Assembly (NCBI RefSeq): GCF_002968335.2
Contig: NZ_CP134398.1
Location: 1,798,001 to 1,862,000, forward strand
DNA: 64,000 nucleotides
Reading direction: 5' to 3'
DNA from: Mycobacterium sp. ITM-2016-00316
GTDB lineage: Bacteria; Actinomycetota; Actinomycetes; Mycobacteriales; Mycobacteriaceae
Below, in pieces: positions 47,666 through 56,579 of the stretch. Position numbers and translations under genes: made by a program. Position 1 is the stretch's first letter. Each line of letters opens with the position of its first letter. The notes under the pieces are model-generated. The model made no database searches. It had not been told where the DNA came from and saw only the letters and a list, made by a program, of their open reading frames with translations.

Positions 47666-48364
47666 TTGGCAGTAGGAACAGGGTCCCGGTTAGATACCGT
47701 CGACATCGCCGATGGCTGTGGCTGGCAGGTCGAGTCGACTGACGACACTGATATTTTCAGCAAGGCTGCTGTCAGCGTGGAGATCCGCTATTCAGTGAAC
47801 GATGGGATCGTGAGCGCGGTGAAACGCGGTCCGAACGACGAAGTCAACGCCCTCGCGGAGAGTGCTCTCGATAAGGTCGACCACGTGCGGTCTTGGCTAA
47901 CTGGCCGGCAACTGGCAGCTGCCCAAACTGCCACCTACCCAGAGGCGTACTCCACCTACGAGTCCGGTGCTTGGACCCGCCAGCAGTTTATCGCCGCCGT
48001 GGAGGACCCAAGCGATCGATCGTTCCTACTGAGGTTTTTTGAGTTGGTGGATGCCAACGGCCAACTCCGGTCGCAGGGTACCCATTCCCGGCTTCACTAT
48101 GGAAAGCGGCCCAGTGGCTACCTATTCGTGTACCCGTTCGGCCGACGGTTCCCACCATTCAAGCTTTCCATCAAGGACGGCAATCTCATGATCTCCGGTT
48201 GTTGGAAGGGAAATTTCAAGCATTCGGGGTCACACGGATTCGCCGAGATCGCATCGATGTTGGGCCAAGACGAGCGTGGTCCGGCCAGAGTAGTGCCGGT
48301 CAGAGGTCTCGATCCGGACGATGTGTGGGCCGTGGGGGACAGGGTTTCCCAAGCTGTCAATTGA
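47666..48364 (+). CDS. Paralogue of the McrBC-linked protein with a different tail
   Basis: A 232-residue protein starting at TTG 47666, fixed by AAGGAGGG (47651-47658) eight bases before it. Residues 5-90 match the preceding gene closely (SRLDTVDIADGCGWQVESTD; VKRGPNDEVN; KVDHVRSWL). The C-terminal 120 residues (GTHSRLHYGKRPSGYLFVYP, then FKLSIKDGNLMISGCWKGN) are unlike the DUF4268-like tail of its neighbour and match no family I know; the beta-rich pattern looks like a small-molecule or nucleic-acid reader. It may be a swapped variant of the same adapter. Its TGA and the TGA of the converging helicase gene share the palindrome TCAATTGA. Confidence 0.65.
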   Translation: MAVGTGSRLDTVDIADGCGWQVESTDDTDIFSKAAVSVEIRYSVNDGIVSAVKRGPNDEVNALAESALDKVDHVRSWLTGRQLAAAQTATYPEAYSTYESGAWTRQQFIAAVEDPSDRSFLLRFFELVDANGQLRSQGTHSRLHYGKRPSGYLFVYPFGRRFPPFKLSIKDGNLMISGCWKGNFKHSGSHGFAEIASMLGQDERGPARVVPVRGLDPDDVWAVGDRVSQAVN

Positions 48365-50744
48365 AAAGCTCCGCGTACTCGACAAACGCATTCAATGTCC
48401 CGATTAACCGCATCTCCTCGACGTTGTGCGCCCGCGCATTCAGAAGTTCCTCAGTGCACACCAGGTACGCCAGGCATCGTGCGCGACTGATCGCCACGTT
48501 GAGCCGGTTGCGTGAGAACAGGAAGTCGGCCGTCCGTGTCATGTCGTCGCGACTGGAGGTGGTCATGCTGAAGAAGATCACTGCGGCCTCGCCGCCCTGA
48601 AACTTGTCCACGGTCCCGACCGGGACATGCGCAGTGAGCGGGTTGCTGTCAAGCCGCTCTCGGAGCAGGCGAACTTGATCGTTGTACGGCGCGACGACCA
48701 TGAAATCACTTGTCGTCAAGGCCTTCTGCTCGCCCTCCATGTTCGTCCATTCAGTAACGACCAGCTCCTCGACCTGCGCGGCGATTATCTCGGCTTCTTC
48801 TGTCGAAGATGTCGTGCACCCTCTGTGCGTCGCTCGCAGCCAACGTAGTCCAGTCCCCGCCATCGTCGACTGCCGCGAACAGTCTGGATGGCTGCGCAGC
48901 CGACCCTCGTAGATCTGGTCGGAAATGAAGCGGCATACGTCGGGGTGCATCCTCCAAGTGGTCTGCAGAAACACTCCCCGGTCTGCCGGCATGGTGGCGT
49001 CGTCGCCAAGCAGGTGTTCGAGGACACTGCGTCCGGAGTTGCCGGGATGCGAGGCCTGGGCAACCTGCGGCAATTGCAGTGGATCGCCGAGCAGGATCAG
49101 GTTGCGGGACGCGCATGACGCGGCCAGCGCGTCCGCCAGCGCCATTTGGCCCGCTTCATCTATCAGAAGGACGTCGACCGGTGCCGCCTGCATGACATCG
49201 GAGGCGAACAACCATGTCGTCCCGGCAACAAGATTGAACTCAGGTCGCGCACATATTTTGTTGTCGGTTGCGTTGCGGATGCTGGGGATCGTCGCGGTCG
49301 TGCCCGTGGGCGGTTTGCGCACGGCATTCAGAAGGCTGAGATCGGCGTTGTCGCTGAACACATCGACGCACTTCTTGAGGACGTTGCTGATGGCGTGGTG
49401 GCTGGTGGCAGTCACTCCCACCCGTAATCCTGATCGGATGAGGGCGTGTATCAGATGGGCTGCACTGTAGGTCTTTCCAGCTCCCGGTGGGCCCTGGATG
49501 CCGCCGCAGCTGTTATCGAGTTGGGTGACCCATCGCGTCATGTCTGCGAGGTTGTCGGTGAACAGAGTACCGCCGGGTCGGTTGCCGTCGAGGAATAGGG
49601 GGAGGTCGCGACGAAGCAGCGCCGCTGTCACCGAGTCGGCACCGGCTGGCCACTGTGAAACAAAGGTCGACAGCCTGCCAGGTTTGGGCTTTGCCGCGAT
49701 CCAGTCGTGCAGGACGGCCGAAGCGGGAATGAAGTCCGCTTTCTGCAAATCTTCATTCCACACGAGGTCGATGTAGCGTTCTTCCTCATTTAGATTGTTG
49801 ATGCTCGGAAAATATGCCTGGTCGTCGGGCGCCTGCACAACCACGCTGCCGCCACTCTTGGGCATGCGCTCAAGATTCTGCTCGGGAAAGCGGAACCGCA
49901 TGGCAGGAAGCAGCTGCTTGCCGCCTTTGCTGGTCCGTTCGATCCGTTCTACTAGCGTCATCGCGGTGATGGCTTCGGGATCGTCGAACAACTCCGTCGA
50001 ATCCGACTGCACTGTTACTAGCTTCGGGGCAAGATACGCGCGCCACTCGCGGCGCCAGTAACCGAGGAGATCTCCAAGGAAATACTCGTGTGACTCAGGC
50101 GCAAAGGAATGCATGCGGACAATCTGCTCATCGAGTTCGGGAAGCGCTTCTTCCGGATCCAGATACGCTGCACGCCAATCGCGGTCGGCCGGCCGTTTAG
50201 CAAGCAGCCAATCTCTGAGTGCCATCGTGGCTCGGACGTCATCCTCGTTGTATCTGGCGATGCCATCGAGATCTGAGCTGAAGCCCGAAGTCATGAACCG
50301 CTCGTATTGCACGACAGCGCCGGCGCCCTTGTCGATATCGTGACTTCGTTGGTAACCGGTCAGCCGCTCCAGATGCTTGAGTCCGTAGCTTTCGACGCCA
50401 GCCTGAAAACTATTGAGCGCCACGACATACAGGTCTACGAATAATCCGGTGTCGACCATCTCGCGCAGCACCTCTTCACGCACACGGTGTTCTGTCGCCA
50501 GCCTTTCCAGCGAGGACCGCTCCGTGTGGTTGTAGTGATAGACGTGCATCGTTGGGTACGCCTCACGGCGAGCTGCCAGATAGTCGATAAGGGCGGAGAC
50601 AGCTGCGGCCTCGCCTTCGAGATCGTGTGCCCACCAGCATCGGTAGTTCCACTTGTCCTGGCTATCGCATTCGATCAGACCGAAAAGGAAGAACAGTCCG
50701 GCATCGGAGCGCCAGAAGGGGTGACCTTCGAAGTCCAGAAACAC
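48357..50744 (-). CDS. C-terminal part of a TM0106-type nuclease/helicase (RNase H-like and Upf1-like helicase)
   Basis: A 795-codon frame that can begin at GTG 50744 (GAAGG lies five bases upstream), but it continues in the same frame from the gene fragment at 50775-51701 across one TAG. It starts with the RNase H-like segment VFLDFEGHPFW with a matching DIDK further on, then an SF1 Upf1-like helicase: Walker A GPPGAGKTYSA near 425, IDEAGQMALADAL, GDPLQLPQV, TTWRMHP, VDKFQGGEAAVI, and NVAISRARC. In intact homologues, N-terminal RecB nuclease, RNase H-like and helicase parts form one protein of about 1,100 residues. All motifs downstream of the amber remain intact, so the break is recent, or this piece is made by reinitiation. 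Confidence 0.8.
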   Translation of the reverse strand: MFLDFEGHPFWRSDAGLFFLFGLIECDSQDKWNYRCWWAHDLEGEAAAVSALIDYLAARREAYPTMHVYHYNHTERSSLERLATEHRVREEVLREMVDTGLFVDLYVVALNSFQAGVESYGLKHLERLTGYQRSHDIDKGAGAVVQYERFMTSGFSSDLDGIARYNEDDVRATMALRDWLLAKRPADRDWRAAYLDPEEALPELDEQIVRMHSFAPESHEYFLGDLLGYWRREWRAYLAPKLVTVQSDSTELFDDPEAITAMTLVERIERTSKGGKQLLPAMRFRFPEQNLERMPKSGGSVVVQAPDDQAYFPSINNLNEEERYIDLVWNEDLQKADFIPASAVLHDWIAAKPKPGRLSTFVSQWPAGADSVTAALLRRDLPLFLDGNRPGGTLFTDNLADMTRWVTQLDNSCGGIQGPPGAGKTYSAAHLIHALIRSGLRVGVTATSHHAISNVLKKCVDVFSDNADLSLLNAVRKPPTGTTATIPSIRNATDNKICARPEFNLVAGTTWLFASDVMQAAPVDVLLIDEAGQMALADALAASCASRNLILLGDPLQLPQVAQASHPGNSGRSVLEHLLGDDATMPADRGVFLQTTWRMHPDVCRFISDQIYEGRLRSHPDCSRQSTMAGTGLRWLRATHRGCTTSSTEEAEIIAAQVEELVVTEWTNMEGEQKALTTSDFMVVAPYNDQVRLLRERLDSNPLTAHVPVGTVDKFQGGEAAVIFFSMTTSSRDDMTRTADFLFSRNRLNVAISRARCLAYLVCTEELLNARAHNVEEMRLIGTLNAFVEYAELFN

Positions 50745-50774
50745 GTCGCCTTCGCTAGGTTCGGGGAGTTTGTC

Positions 50775-51701
50775 CTATCCGCGGCCCCAGGTCTTGTCTG
50801 CGCCGATGTCGATTGCAGCGAACGGCGGCGGTGCATCGGCGTTGGCCTGTGTCTGTAGGAGCGCTTGCCCGGTCAGCCGACGCAGCCGTTCCTCACGTAT
50901 TCCTGCTACTTCTCGTTTAAGAAGTGAGAGCTCGGTGAGTGTCGTTGTGCCCGAGTCCGCCAGCGCTGCGATCTCGGGCTTGCGGATACCAGCGACATAG
51001 TGCAAGGAATCTTCGGCTCGCCAAGTGCCTTCGCAGACCTCAGAGAACTCGCAGAAGTCGCAGTGCGCGCATGGAACGGCTTTGGTAGATGTCGCTGGAC
51101 CTGCGTCGAGAGTTTCGGCCAGCCGCCCGCGCAGCCGACGCCAATATGCGCCGAAGTCGTTGACTTGCAGCGTTTCTACCTTGCCCGACCCGAGCCACAG
51201 GTGCATCTGGGCGGGTCGGGCGCCAGTTAGCGCCTCGATGGCATCGGCATAGAAACAGAGCTGCAGCACATGTCCTGGCTTTGCTTCTACTCGCGCCAGC
51301 TTCGCGTCGACCGGCTCGTACGAAATGGCACCTGTCTCGTCGTCGACGACGCGAATCAGAAAGTCGGCGATACCTCGGATGCCGTCGTGCACGAACGGCA
51401 TCTGGTAGACGACGTCGTGTCCGTCTGCCAGCGGGTTGCCGACACGGCTTGCCCAACTCGCGAAGGACTCACCTTTTGGGCGGTCCTCCACCTCGTGGAT
51501 CGACAAACCCTGTTGATCGTAGTGCTTTAGACAGTCCTGCTCATGCTTCAGGCCCTTGTCTGCCAACAGTCTTGCGAAGGAACCGAAGTGGACTTCAGGT
51601 TTGGGCAGGGAGCCGGCGTCGACTTGATGCCGCAACGCAAGATAGTGCTCGCAGTCCAGCCACGCGGTGATCTTCGACGGTGTGAGGAGCTGTTCGGGCA
51701 T
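50775..51701 (-). CDS. N-terminal RecB-like nuclease part, cut by an in-frame amber
   Basis: A 308-residue fragment from ATG 51701 (MPEQLLTPSKITAWLDCEHY), the usual beginning of TM0106-family nucleases; a longer frame to 51893 overlaps the next gene and was rejected. The RecB motifs are visible: GIADFLIRV, YEPVDAKLA, then LQLCFYADAI, plus the cysteine cluster CAHCDFCEFSEVCEG, which may hold zinc or an iron-sulfur cluster. It ends at TAG (50777-50775). The ten following codons in the same frame (DKLPEPSEGD) lead straight into the helicase part, so this is one gene with a nonsense codon at position 309. The nuclease half could still fold. Confidence 0.75.
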   Translation of the reverse strand: MPEQLLTPSKITAWLDCEHYLALRHQVDAGSLPKPEVHFGSFARLLADKGLKHEQDCLKHYDQQGLSIHEVEDRPKGESFASWASRVGNPLADGHDVVYQMPFVHDGIRGIADFLIRVVDDETGAISYEPVDAKLARVEAKPGHVLQLCFYADAIEALTGARPAQMHLWLGSGKVETLQVNDFGAYWRRLRGRLAETLDAGPATSTKAVPCAHCDFCEFSEVCEGTWRAEDSLHYVAGIRKPEIAALADSGTTTLTELSLLKREVAGIREERLRRLTGQALLQTQANADAPPPFAAIDIGADKTWGRG

Positions 51702-51745
51702 GTGGTCCTTTGAGTTCGTGTTCCCGGACTGGTAGCGCGCCAGCG

Positions 51746-52756
51746 TCACCCCAGAAAGGTGCGTGCGAACTGAGCTCTTGTCCCTTGGTAGAGGATCTGA
51801 TTCTCCAAAAGCATTGGCCGAGCGAGAATATTGGGTAGGAAGCTGCAGAACGCCAATCCGTTGCCGTCCTTGGACAGAACATCGGGGCACCACGCGCCAA
51901 GCAGCGGCGCTGCGGTAGCGCCCCCTGCAGCCTCGGCCGCGTTGAGCCGATTCGCAAGATCAACGGATTCATCGGAACCGGGAGCAACGGGCAGCTGAGT
52001 TACCAGCAACGCACCCTGCCCGAACTGTGGGTGTGTCTGATCGGTGAAGGTTCGCACTAGCGCGGTTTCTAGAGCGGTGTCTGGAGCCTGCGGATTCTGG
52101 GTGAATGCCGGCCGAATGCCGGTGTAGGGAACCTCGACGACAATGCCGGTGGCGTCAGAGTTGCCGTACCATCCCATGGTCGCTGCAAACTGTGCCAACC
52201 CTTGCGAAAGCGGTCCTTCGAAGCGGGAGGGCTTGGCTCCTTCGGGTACGACGACCTGTTCTGGGACATTCAGCATGTCGTCCATTTCGGGTCGGAGACC
52301 ACTCGTCGGATGGTTCGATGCAGCTGCCACGCCACCACATTCCCGCGCCAGGGCATGCGCCCGGGAGTGGGCCGCCGTGTTCTGCAGAACAGCGGCTGTC
52401 GCTAGGAGGTCGCCGAGCCAGCCGACGTTGTCCTCGTGCACGCCGATCGCACAACACTCATTGATCGTTGCTGCCTGCTCGTCCCACACCAGTGCGCTCA
52501 GTGTCGCCTGAAGGTTGACGACTCCCAGAGACCGCAACGGCTGGGCTGCAGGATCGACGTCCTTGACAACTTCGGTCCAGATCCGCAGGTTGCAGTAGCT
52601 CAGCCCCTGCGAACCCATGGGTGGGTCGACCTCAAAATGCTGGGCTAGGCGGTATCCCCACCAGGTGAAACCGCGTTCGCGCCGGGTTGCCCATCGATCA
52701 TCGATCATCAACTTCTCGTGCAAGATCCCCAGCATTTGCAGTCCCGGATCCGACAT
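51746..52756 (-). CDS. Unrecognised protein upstream of the nuclease/helicase
   Basis: About 336 residues from ATG 52756, chosen because GGGGAG lies five bases upstream; TTG 52795 in the same frame is an alternative. The sequence is rich in Trp and Cys (RGFTWWGYRLAQHF; SYCNLRIWTEVV) with a mixed alpha/beta pattern and no signal peptide, membrane segment or catalytic motif that I recognise. It is followed after 44 bases by the TM0106-type gene on the same strand and preceded by the 276-aa gene, so the three probably form one operon. Function unknown; position suggests a partner of the nuclease/helicase. Confidence 0.6.
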   Translation of the reverse strand: MSDPGLQMLGILHEKLMIDDRWATRRERGFTWWGYRLAQHFEVDPPMGSQGLSYCNLRIWTEVVKDVDPAAQPLRSLGVVNLQATLSALVWDEQAATINECCAIGVHEDNVGWLGDLLATAAVLQNTAAHSRAHALARECGGVAAASNHPTSGLRPEMDDMLNVPEQVVVPEGAKPSRFEGPLSQGLAQFAATMGWYGNSDATGIVVEVPYTGIRPAFTQNPQAPDTALETALVRTFTDQTHPQFGQGALLVTQLPVAPGSDESVDLANRLNAAEAAGGATAAPLLGAWCPDVLSKDGNGLAFCSFLPNILARPMLLENQILYQGTRAQFARTFLG

Positions 52757-52850
52757 CCATTCTCCCCATGCGTGGTCGTACTGTCCTTTCAGCAAATGGT
52801 CGCATACACCTCTGACAAGGTGTCGTCAATGACGTCGACCCGGCGCCTAA

Positions 52851-53681
52851 TCAACCAGTTTCGTACGTGCCGTCTTCCAGAGCCCCCTTGATCCAGTCAT
52901 CGAAATCGGGAATCCCAACTTCCGAAAGTGCACTATCCAAATAGATTCGAAACATGTCGTTGAATTCGAACCACTCGTCGTCGGCGCATCGGCGGTACTC
53001 GTGGGCGAGTTCGTCGCGGGCCTCAATACCCGAATCCATGAGTTCCTCGGCGAGGGCGACCAGTGCCGTGGCGAAGTCCAACCATTCTTCGGGAGTGCTG
53101 GCTCCGTCGGCGTTAGGCGCCGCCGCAGCAGCGCCCGCTAGTCGAGTAAACCCGTGATCACCGAACTCGCCCGTGTAACTGATCAGGGCATCCTTCCCGT
53201 CGGGCCAACCGGCCAGTCCGTTGATCGAGACCTCGGACATCATCGAAAGCCCTGAACCGCTCAGCACCGACCACTCGACGGTGTGTCCACCATCCCAGTT
53301 GAGAAATACTTCGTTCTCAATGTGCGAGCCGTCCCATGGAACTACCGACCACAGGCTGACGCGGAAACGTCCGGGTGTCACGACCTCCGGAAGTTGATGC
53401 AGTGGGTCTTCCTGCCAAGGTTCCAACTCGATGTCGAATCCGGTGTCGGTGGCGGTGATCTGTTCGGGCCGGATGCCACGTTCGTGCAGTCCCAGCACCT
53501 GGTCCTGCGGCACGCCCTTGTCGAGGAAATCGACCGCATCATCGGTGTCTAGCTCGGCATCGGTCCATTGAAGGGCGAGAGCGACCGGTACTGCGGCATC
53601 GGCGTATACCTGCGCTTCTACTTTGGGCACACCGGCCGTCAGCCATTCGGATGCGTCGGCTTCAGGGTGTTCAACGGACAT
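52851..53681 (-). CDS. Protein with island-shared EWL/QW domain at N-terminus
   Basis: A 276-residue acidic protein from ATG 53681, with GAAGGGA six bases upstream. Residues 10-80 repeat the fold of the small protein at 40050-40337: SEWLTAGVPKVEAQVYADAA, then VALALQWTDAELDTDDAVDF and GLHERGIRPEQI. The rest (RFRVSLWSVVPWDGSHIENE, then EEWLDFATALVALAEEL) shows no known domain. It heads the minus-strand set that includes the gene at 51746-52756 and the split nuclease/helicase. The short repeated domain is also known loosely from actinobacterial hypothetical proteins, but I cannot name it. Confidence 0.65.
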   Translation of the reverse strand: MSVEHPEADASEWLTAGVPKVEAQVYADAAVPVALALQWTDAELDTDDAVDFLDKGVPQDQVLGLHERGIRPEQITATDTGFDIELEPWQEDPLHQLPEVVTPGRFRVSLWSVVPWDGSHIENEVFLNWDGGHTVEWSVLSGSGLSMMSEVSINGLAGWPDGKDALISYTGEFGDHGFTRLAGAAAAAPNADGASTPEEWLDFATALVALAEELMDSGIEARDELAHEYRRCADDEWFEFNDMFRIYLDSALSEVGIPDFDDWIKGALEDGTYETG

Positions 53682-53826
53682 GTCATCCCTTCATGGTGTG
53701 CGGTGGGCGATTGCAGGTGGATGCCTTCAGTTTCGCGTACAACGAGCGGGCGCGATGGAAGTCTCGTGCGTTTGCGCCCGATGCAAATGTTGCACACCTG
53801 TCGGAGTCTCGTAGTTCAATCATCCC

Positions 53827-56241
53827 GTGGAGGAAGTTGAACCCGGGGGATCCAGTAATGCCGAGCAGTCCGTTCAGGACGCGATCCTGCAACTGCTCGA
53901 CACCGACAGCGACCTGGACGACGCTGCCCGCGAGCTCGTCCTTGGCGCCCTCGCGGAGGTGGTGGATCAGAACGCTGGGTCCACAGCGGACCTGTCGCCC
54001 ACGTACCTGGCCAACATCACGGTGTCCGGCTTCCGCGGCATCGGCTCCACCGCCAAACTCGACCTCCACCCCGCGCCGGGGCTGACCGTGATCAGCGGTC
54101 GCAACGGCTCCGGCAAGTCGAGCTTCGCCGAAGCCGTCGAGCTCGCACTGACCGGCAGCAGCTACCGCTGGCGGGGTAAGCAGGCGCTGTGGTCAGAAAC
54201 CTGGCGCAACCTGCACAAGCCGAACCCGTGTGCGCTGCGGGTCGGCTTCACCCGCGAGGGCAGCGGGCCGGTCAAGATCGGAGTGGACTGGGAGCCTGAG
54301 GCTGAACTGGCCGATCGCACGCTCTGGACACAACGCGACGGCGAGCAGGCTACCGACGGGATCGAAAGCCTCGGCTGGGCGGATGCACTGGAGCTCTACC
54401 GTCCGGTGCTGACGTACGAGGAGCTCGGCAGGCTCTTCGACGGTGGACCGTCTGCTCTGTACGACGCGCTGGCCCAGCTCCTTGGTCTCGAAGTCCTTGC
54501 CGCCGTGGAGAAGAAGCTGGCCGCCAACCTCAAGGAAGCGAAAGCGATCCGCGACACAGCTGATGGCGCACGCAAGCAGGCCGTGGTCGCGTTGTCAGCG
54601 TCCGATGATGAGCGGGCCGCTCCGCTGGTGAAGCTGCTGAAAAAGCATGTCCGCCCACTCGACGAGATCGTGGCCGCGGTGACCGGCACTGGCCGTATCG
54701 ACCGCGAGGTGATTCGACCGCTCGAAACACTCAGCCAGATTGCGCCGCCGCAGGTGGCCGACATCGAGAGTTGCGCGGCGCGGATGCGCGCTGCCGCGGA
54801 CGCACTGCGGCGTAGCGAGCAGGACTTGGCCGCGCTGACCGCCGAACGCGTGGACCTGCTGAACAGTGCGCTGGACTATCACTCGCGCGCCGGCGATGCT
54901 GACTGCCCGGTATGCGGGGATGGCCGCCTCAACTCCGCCTGGGCCGATCGTGCGCGGACATCGGTCGCCGAGGGCGAGCGATCAGTCACCGAATACCGCG
55001 CCGCGGCAGCCGACGCAAAGTCGGCCCGCGCAGATGCAGAGGCCCTGGCAAGGCAACTGCAGCCCGCGCCAGTGGTTCCCGGGGTTGCACCGGCGACCTT
55101 TGACGCCTACAACACGGCAGCGGAGCGGGCGCGGGCGCTACCCGTCGATCACCAGGAATGTGCGGCCCATCTCGAAACGGCACTGCTGGACGCCGTAGGA
55201 GCCGCTGAGGCCCTGCGGGACGAGGCGACAACGGCACTGGCTGAACGCGAGGACGCCTGGGGTCCGCTGGCAGAACAAGTGGCAGCGTGGATCCCGTCGG
55301 AGCGCCGCGCCCAACAACTCGATGGCCAGCTCAAGGCGATCACCGCCGCCCGGAACTGGGCCACGAAGCGAGGTGCCGAGTTCCGCAACCTACGACTCAA
55401 ACCTATTGCCGCCCAGGCCCGTCAGATCTGGGCTGAACTCCGTCAGGAAAGCAACGTCGACCTTGGCGAGATCACATTGGCCGGCACCGCAACCAAGCGA
55501 AAGGCCGTGCTCGGCGGCTCGGTGGATGGCGAGCCGACGCAAGCCCTGTCGGTAATGAGCCAGGGGGAGCAGAACGCCGTCGCGCTCGCACTGTTCCTGC
55601 CGCGTGCCACCTCGGTGAAGAGCCCTTTCCGTTTTGTGGTGCTCGATGATCCGATCCAGGCCATGGACCCATCCAAGATCGACGGGTTCGTCCGAGTCCT
55701 CACCGATATCGCCCGCACCCACCAGGTTGTGGTGTTCTCCCACGACGACCGACTGGCCTCGGTCATCAGAGAAACTGGGATCGACGCACGACTGATCGAG
55801 GTCGTTCGCGAATCTGGCTCCAAGGTCAGGACGCGCCCCAATATTGACCCCGCTCGGCGCCTGATCGACGACGCGTTCGCCATGATCCAGGACGACAAAC
55901 TCCACGACGATGTGAAGGGCCGGGTGGCGCCGAACCTGTTCCGGATGGCGCTGGAATCGGCGGCCAAGCAGGCGCACTACGCACGGCAGTCGATGTCGGG
56001 GACGGAACGGTTCGTTGCCGAGGGGCAGTGGCAGGCCGCGAAGACTACCCGCCAGCGCCTCGCGCTGGCAGTTCTCGGTGATGCGAAAGCCGATGTGTCG
56101 AGTTGGATCGGTGCGCAACCGGGCCGAAAGAACGTGCTGGATATCGGAAATGCCGGTGCTCATGGCAAGGTGGGCAAGCTATCCAAGGCGGATGTGCGTG
56201 ACCTAGAACGCGCGGTCGCCGATCTGGTCGGTGCGCAATGA
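53827..56241 (+). CDS. SMC/Rad50-like ATPase
   Basis: An 804-residue protein starting at GTG 53827. The N-terminal half-site has Walker A SGRNGSGKSSF near residue 90. A long charged helical middle carries a zinc-hook-like CPVC near 359. The C-terminal half-site has the ABC signature SVMSQGEQNAVALALF near 577 and Walker B FVVLDDPIQAMDPSKI near 605. This is the AAA_23/RecF-SbcC type ATPase common in defence loci. The last 100 residues form an extra helical domain ending NAGAHGKVGKLSKADV. Its TGA overlaps the ATG of the next small gene. DNA-end or nucleic-acid sensing is inferred from the family. Confidence 0.85.
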   Translation: MEEVEPGGSSNAEQSVQDAILQLLDTDSDLDDAARELVLGALAEVVDQNAGSTADLSPTYLANITVSGFRGIGSTAKLDLHPAPGLTVISGRNGSGKSSFAEAVELALTGSSYRWRGKQALWSETWRNLHKPNPCALRVGFTREGSGPVKIGVDWEPEAELADRTLWTQRDGEQATDGIESLGWADALELYRPVLTYEELGRLFDGGPSALYDALAQLLGLEVLAAVEKKLAANLKEAKAIRDTADGARKQAVVALSASDDERAAPLVKLLKKHVRPLDEIVAAVTGTGRIDREVIRPLETLSQIAPPQVADIESCAARMRAAADALRRSEQDLAALTAERVDLLNSALDYHSRAGDADCPVCGDGRLNSAWADRARTSVAEGERSVTEYRAAAADAKSARADAEALARQLQPAPVVPGVAPATFDAYNTAAERARALPVDHQECAAHLETALLDAVGAAEALRDEATTALAEREDAWGPLAEQVAAWIPSERRAQQLDGQLKAITAARNWATKRGAEFRNLRLKPIAAQARQIWAELRQESNVDLGEITLAGTATKRKAVLGGSVDGEPTQALSVMSQGEQNAVALALFLPRATSVKSPFRFVVLDDPIQAMDPSKIDGFVRVLTDIARTHQVVVFSHDDRLASVIRETGIDARLIEVVRESGSKVRTRPNIDPARRLIDDAFAMIQDDKLHDDVKGRVAPNLFRMALESAAKQAHYARQSMSGTERFVAEGQWQAAKTTRQRLALAVLGDAKADVSSWIGAQPGRKNVLDIGNAGAHGKVGKLSKADVRDLERAVADLVGAQ

Positions 56242-56576
56242 GCGCCGTCGAATTGTTGGGTCAAGCGCAGCGGGTGCTGAATGAGCCACGTAAGGACGGT
56301 CTCTCATCGCGCATGGCGGCAGTCCTGGCGCGGCAGGCGCTGGAATTGATTGTCGATCAACGGTGCATCGAAGTTGAAGCGCCGGCGTCATGGGCCAGCA
56401 TGCGCAGCAAGCTGGCGGTGCTGCGTTCTTTGGACACAGAGGAGGCGGCCGATTCAGCCGCGATCGCGTGGAACCGGCTCAGCAGCGCGTGTCACGTACA
56501 CGCTTTTGAGTTGCAGCCATCGGCGGCCGAGGTCGAGCACCTCTGCGGTGTTGTGGCGTCGCTGCTGTCTGTATGA
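56238..56576 (+). CDS. Small helical partner of the SMC-like ATPase
   Basis: A 112-residue protein whose ATG overlaps the stop of the SMC-like gene (ATGA), so both are made together. It is all-helical by pattern (RMAAVLARQALELIVDQRC; WASMRSKLAVLRSL). The end (LSSACHVHAFELQPSAAEVE) parallels the end of the ATPase (NAGAHGKVGKLSKADVRDLE): a His about five residues after Asn/Ala-Cys, then Ser-Ala-x-Val/Asp-Val. This resembles HEPN-like or DUF4145-like helical bundles, but an RxxxxH motif is not clear. It could be a toxin or sensor subunit controlled by the ATPase; this is inference. Confidence 0.6.
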   Translation: MSAVELLGQAQRVLNEPRKDGLSSRMAAVLARQALELIVDQRCIEVEAPASWASMRSKLAVLRSLDTEEAADSAAIAWNRLSSACHVHAFELQPSAAEVEHLCGVVASLLSV

Positions 56577-56579
56577 GTG

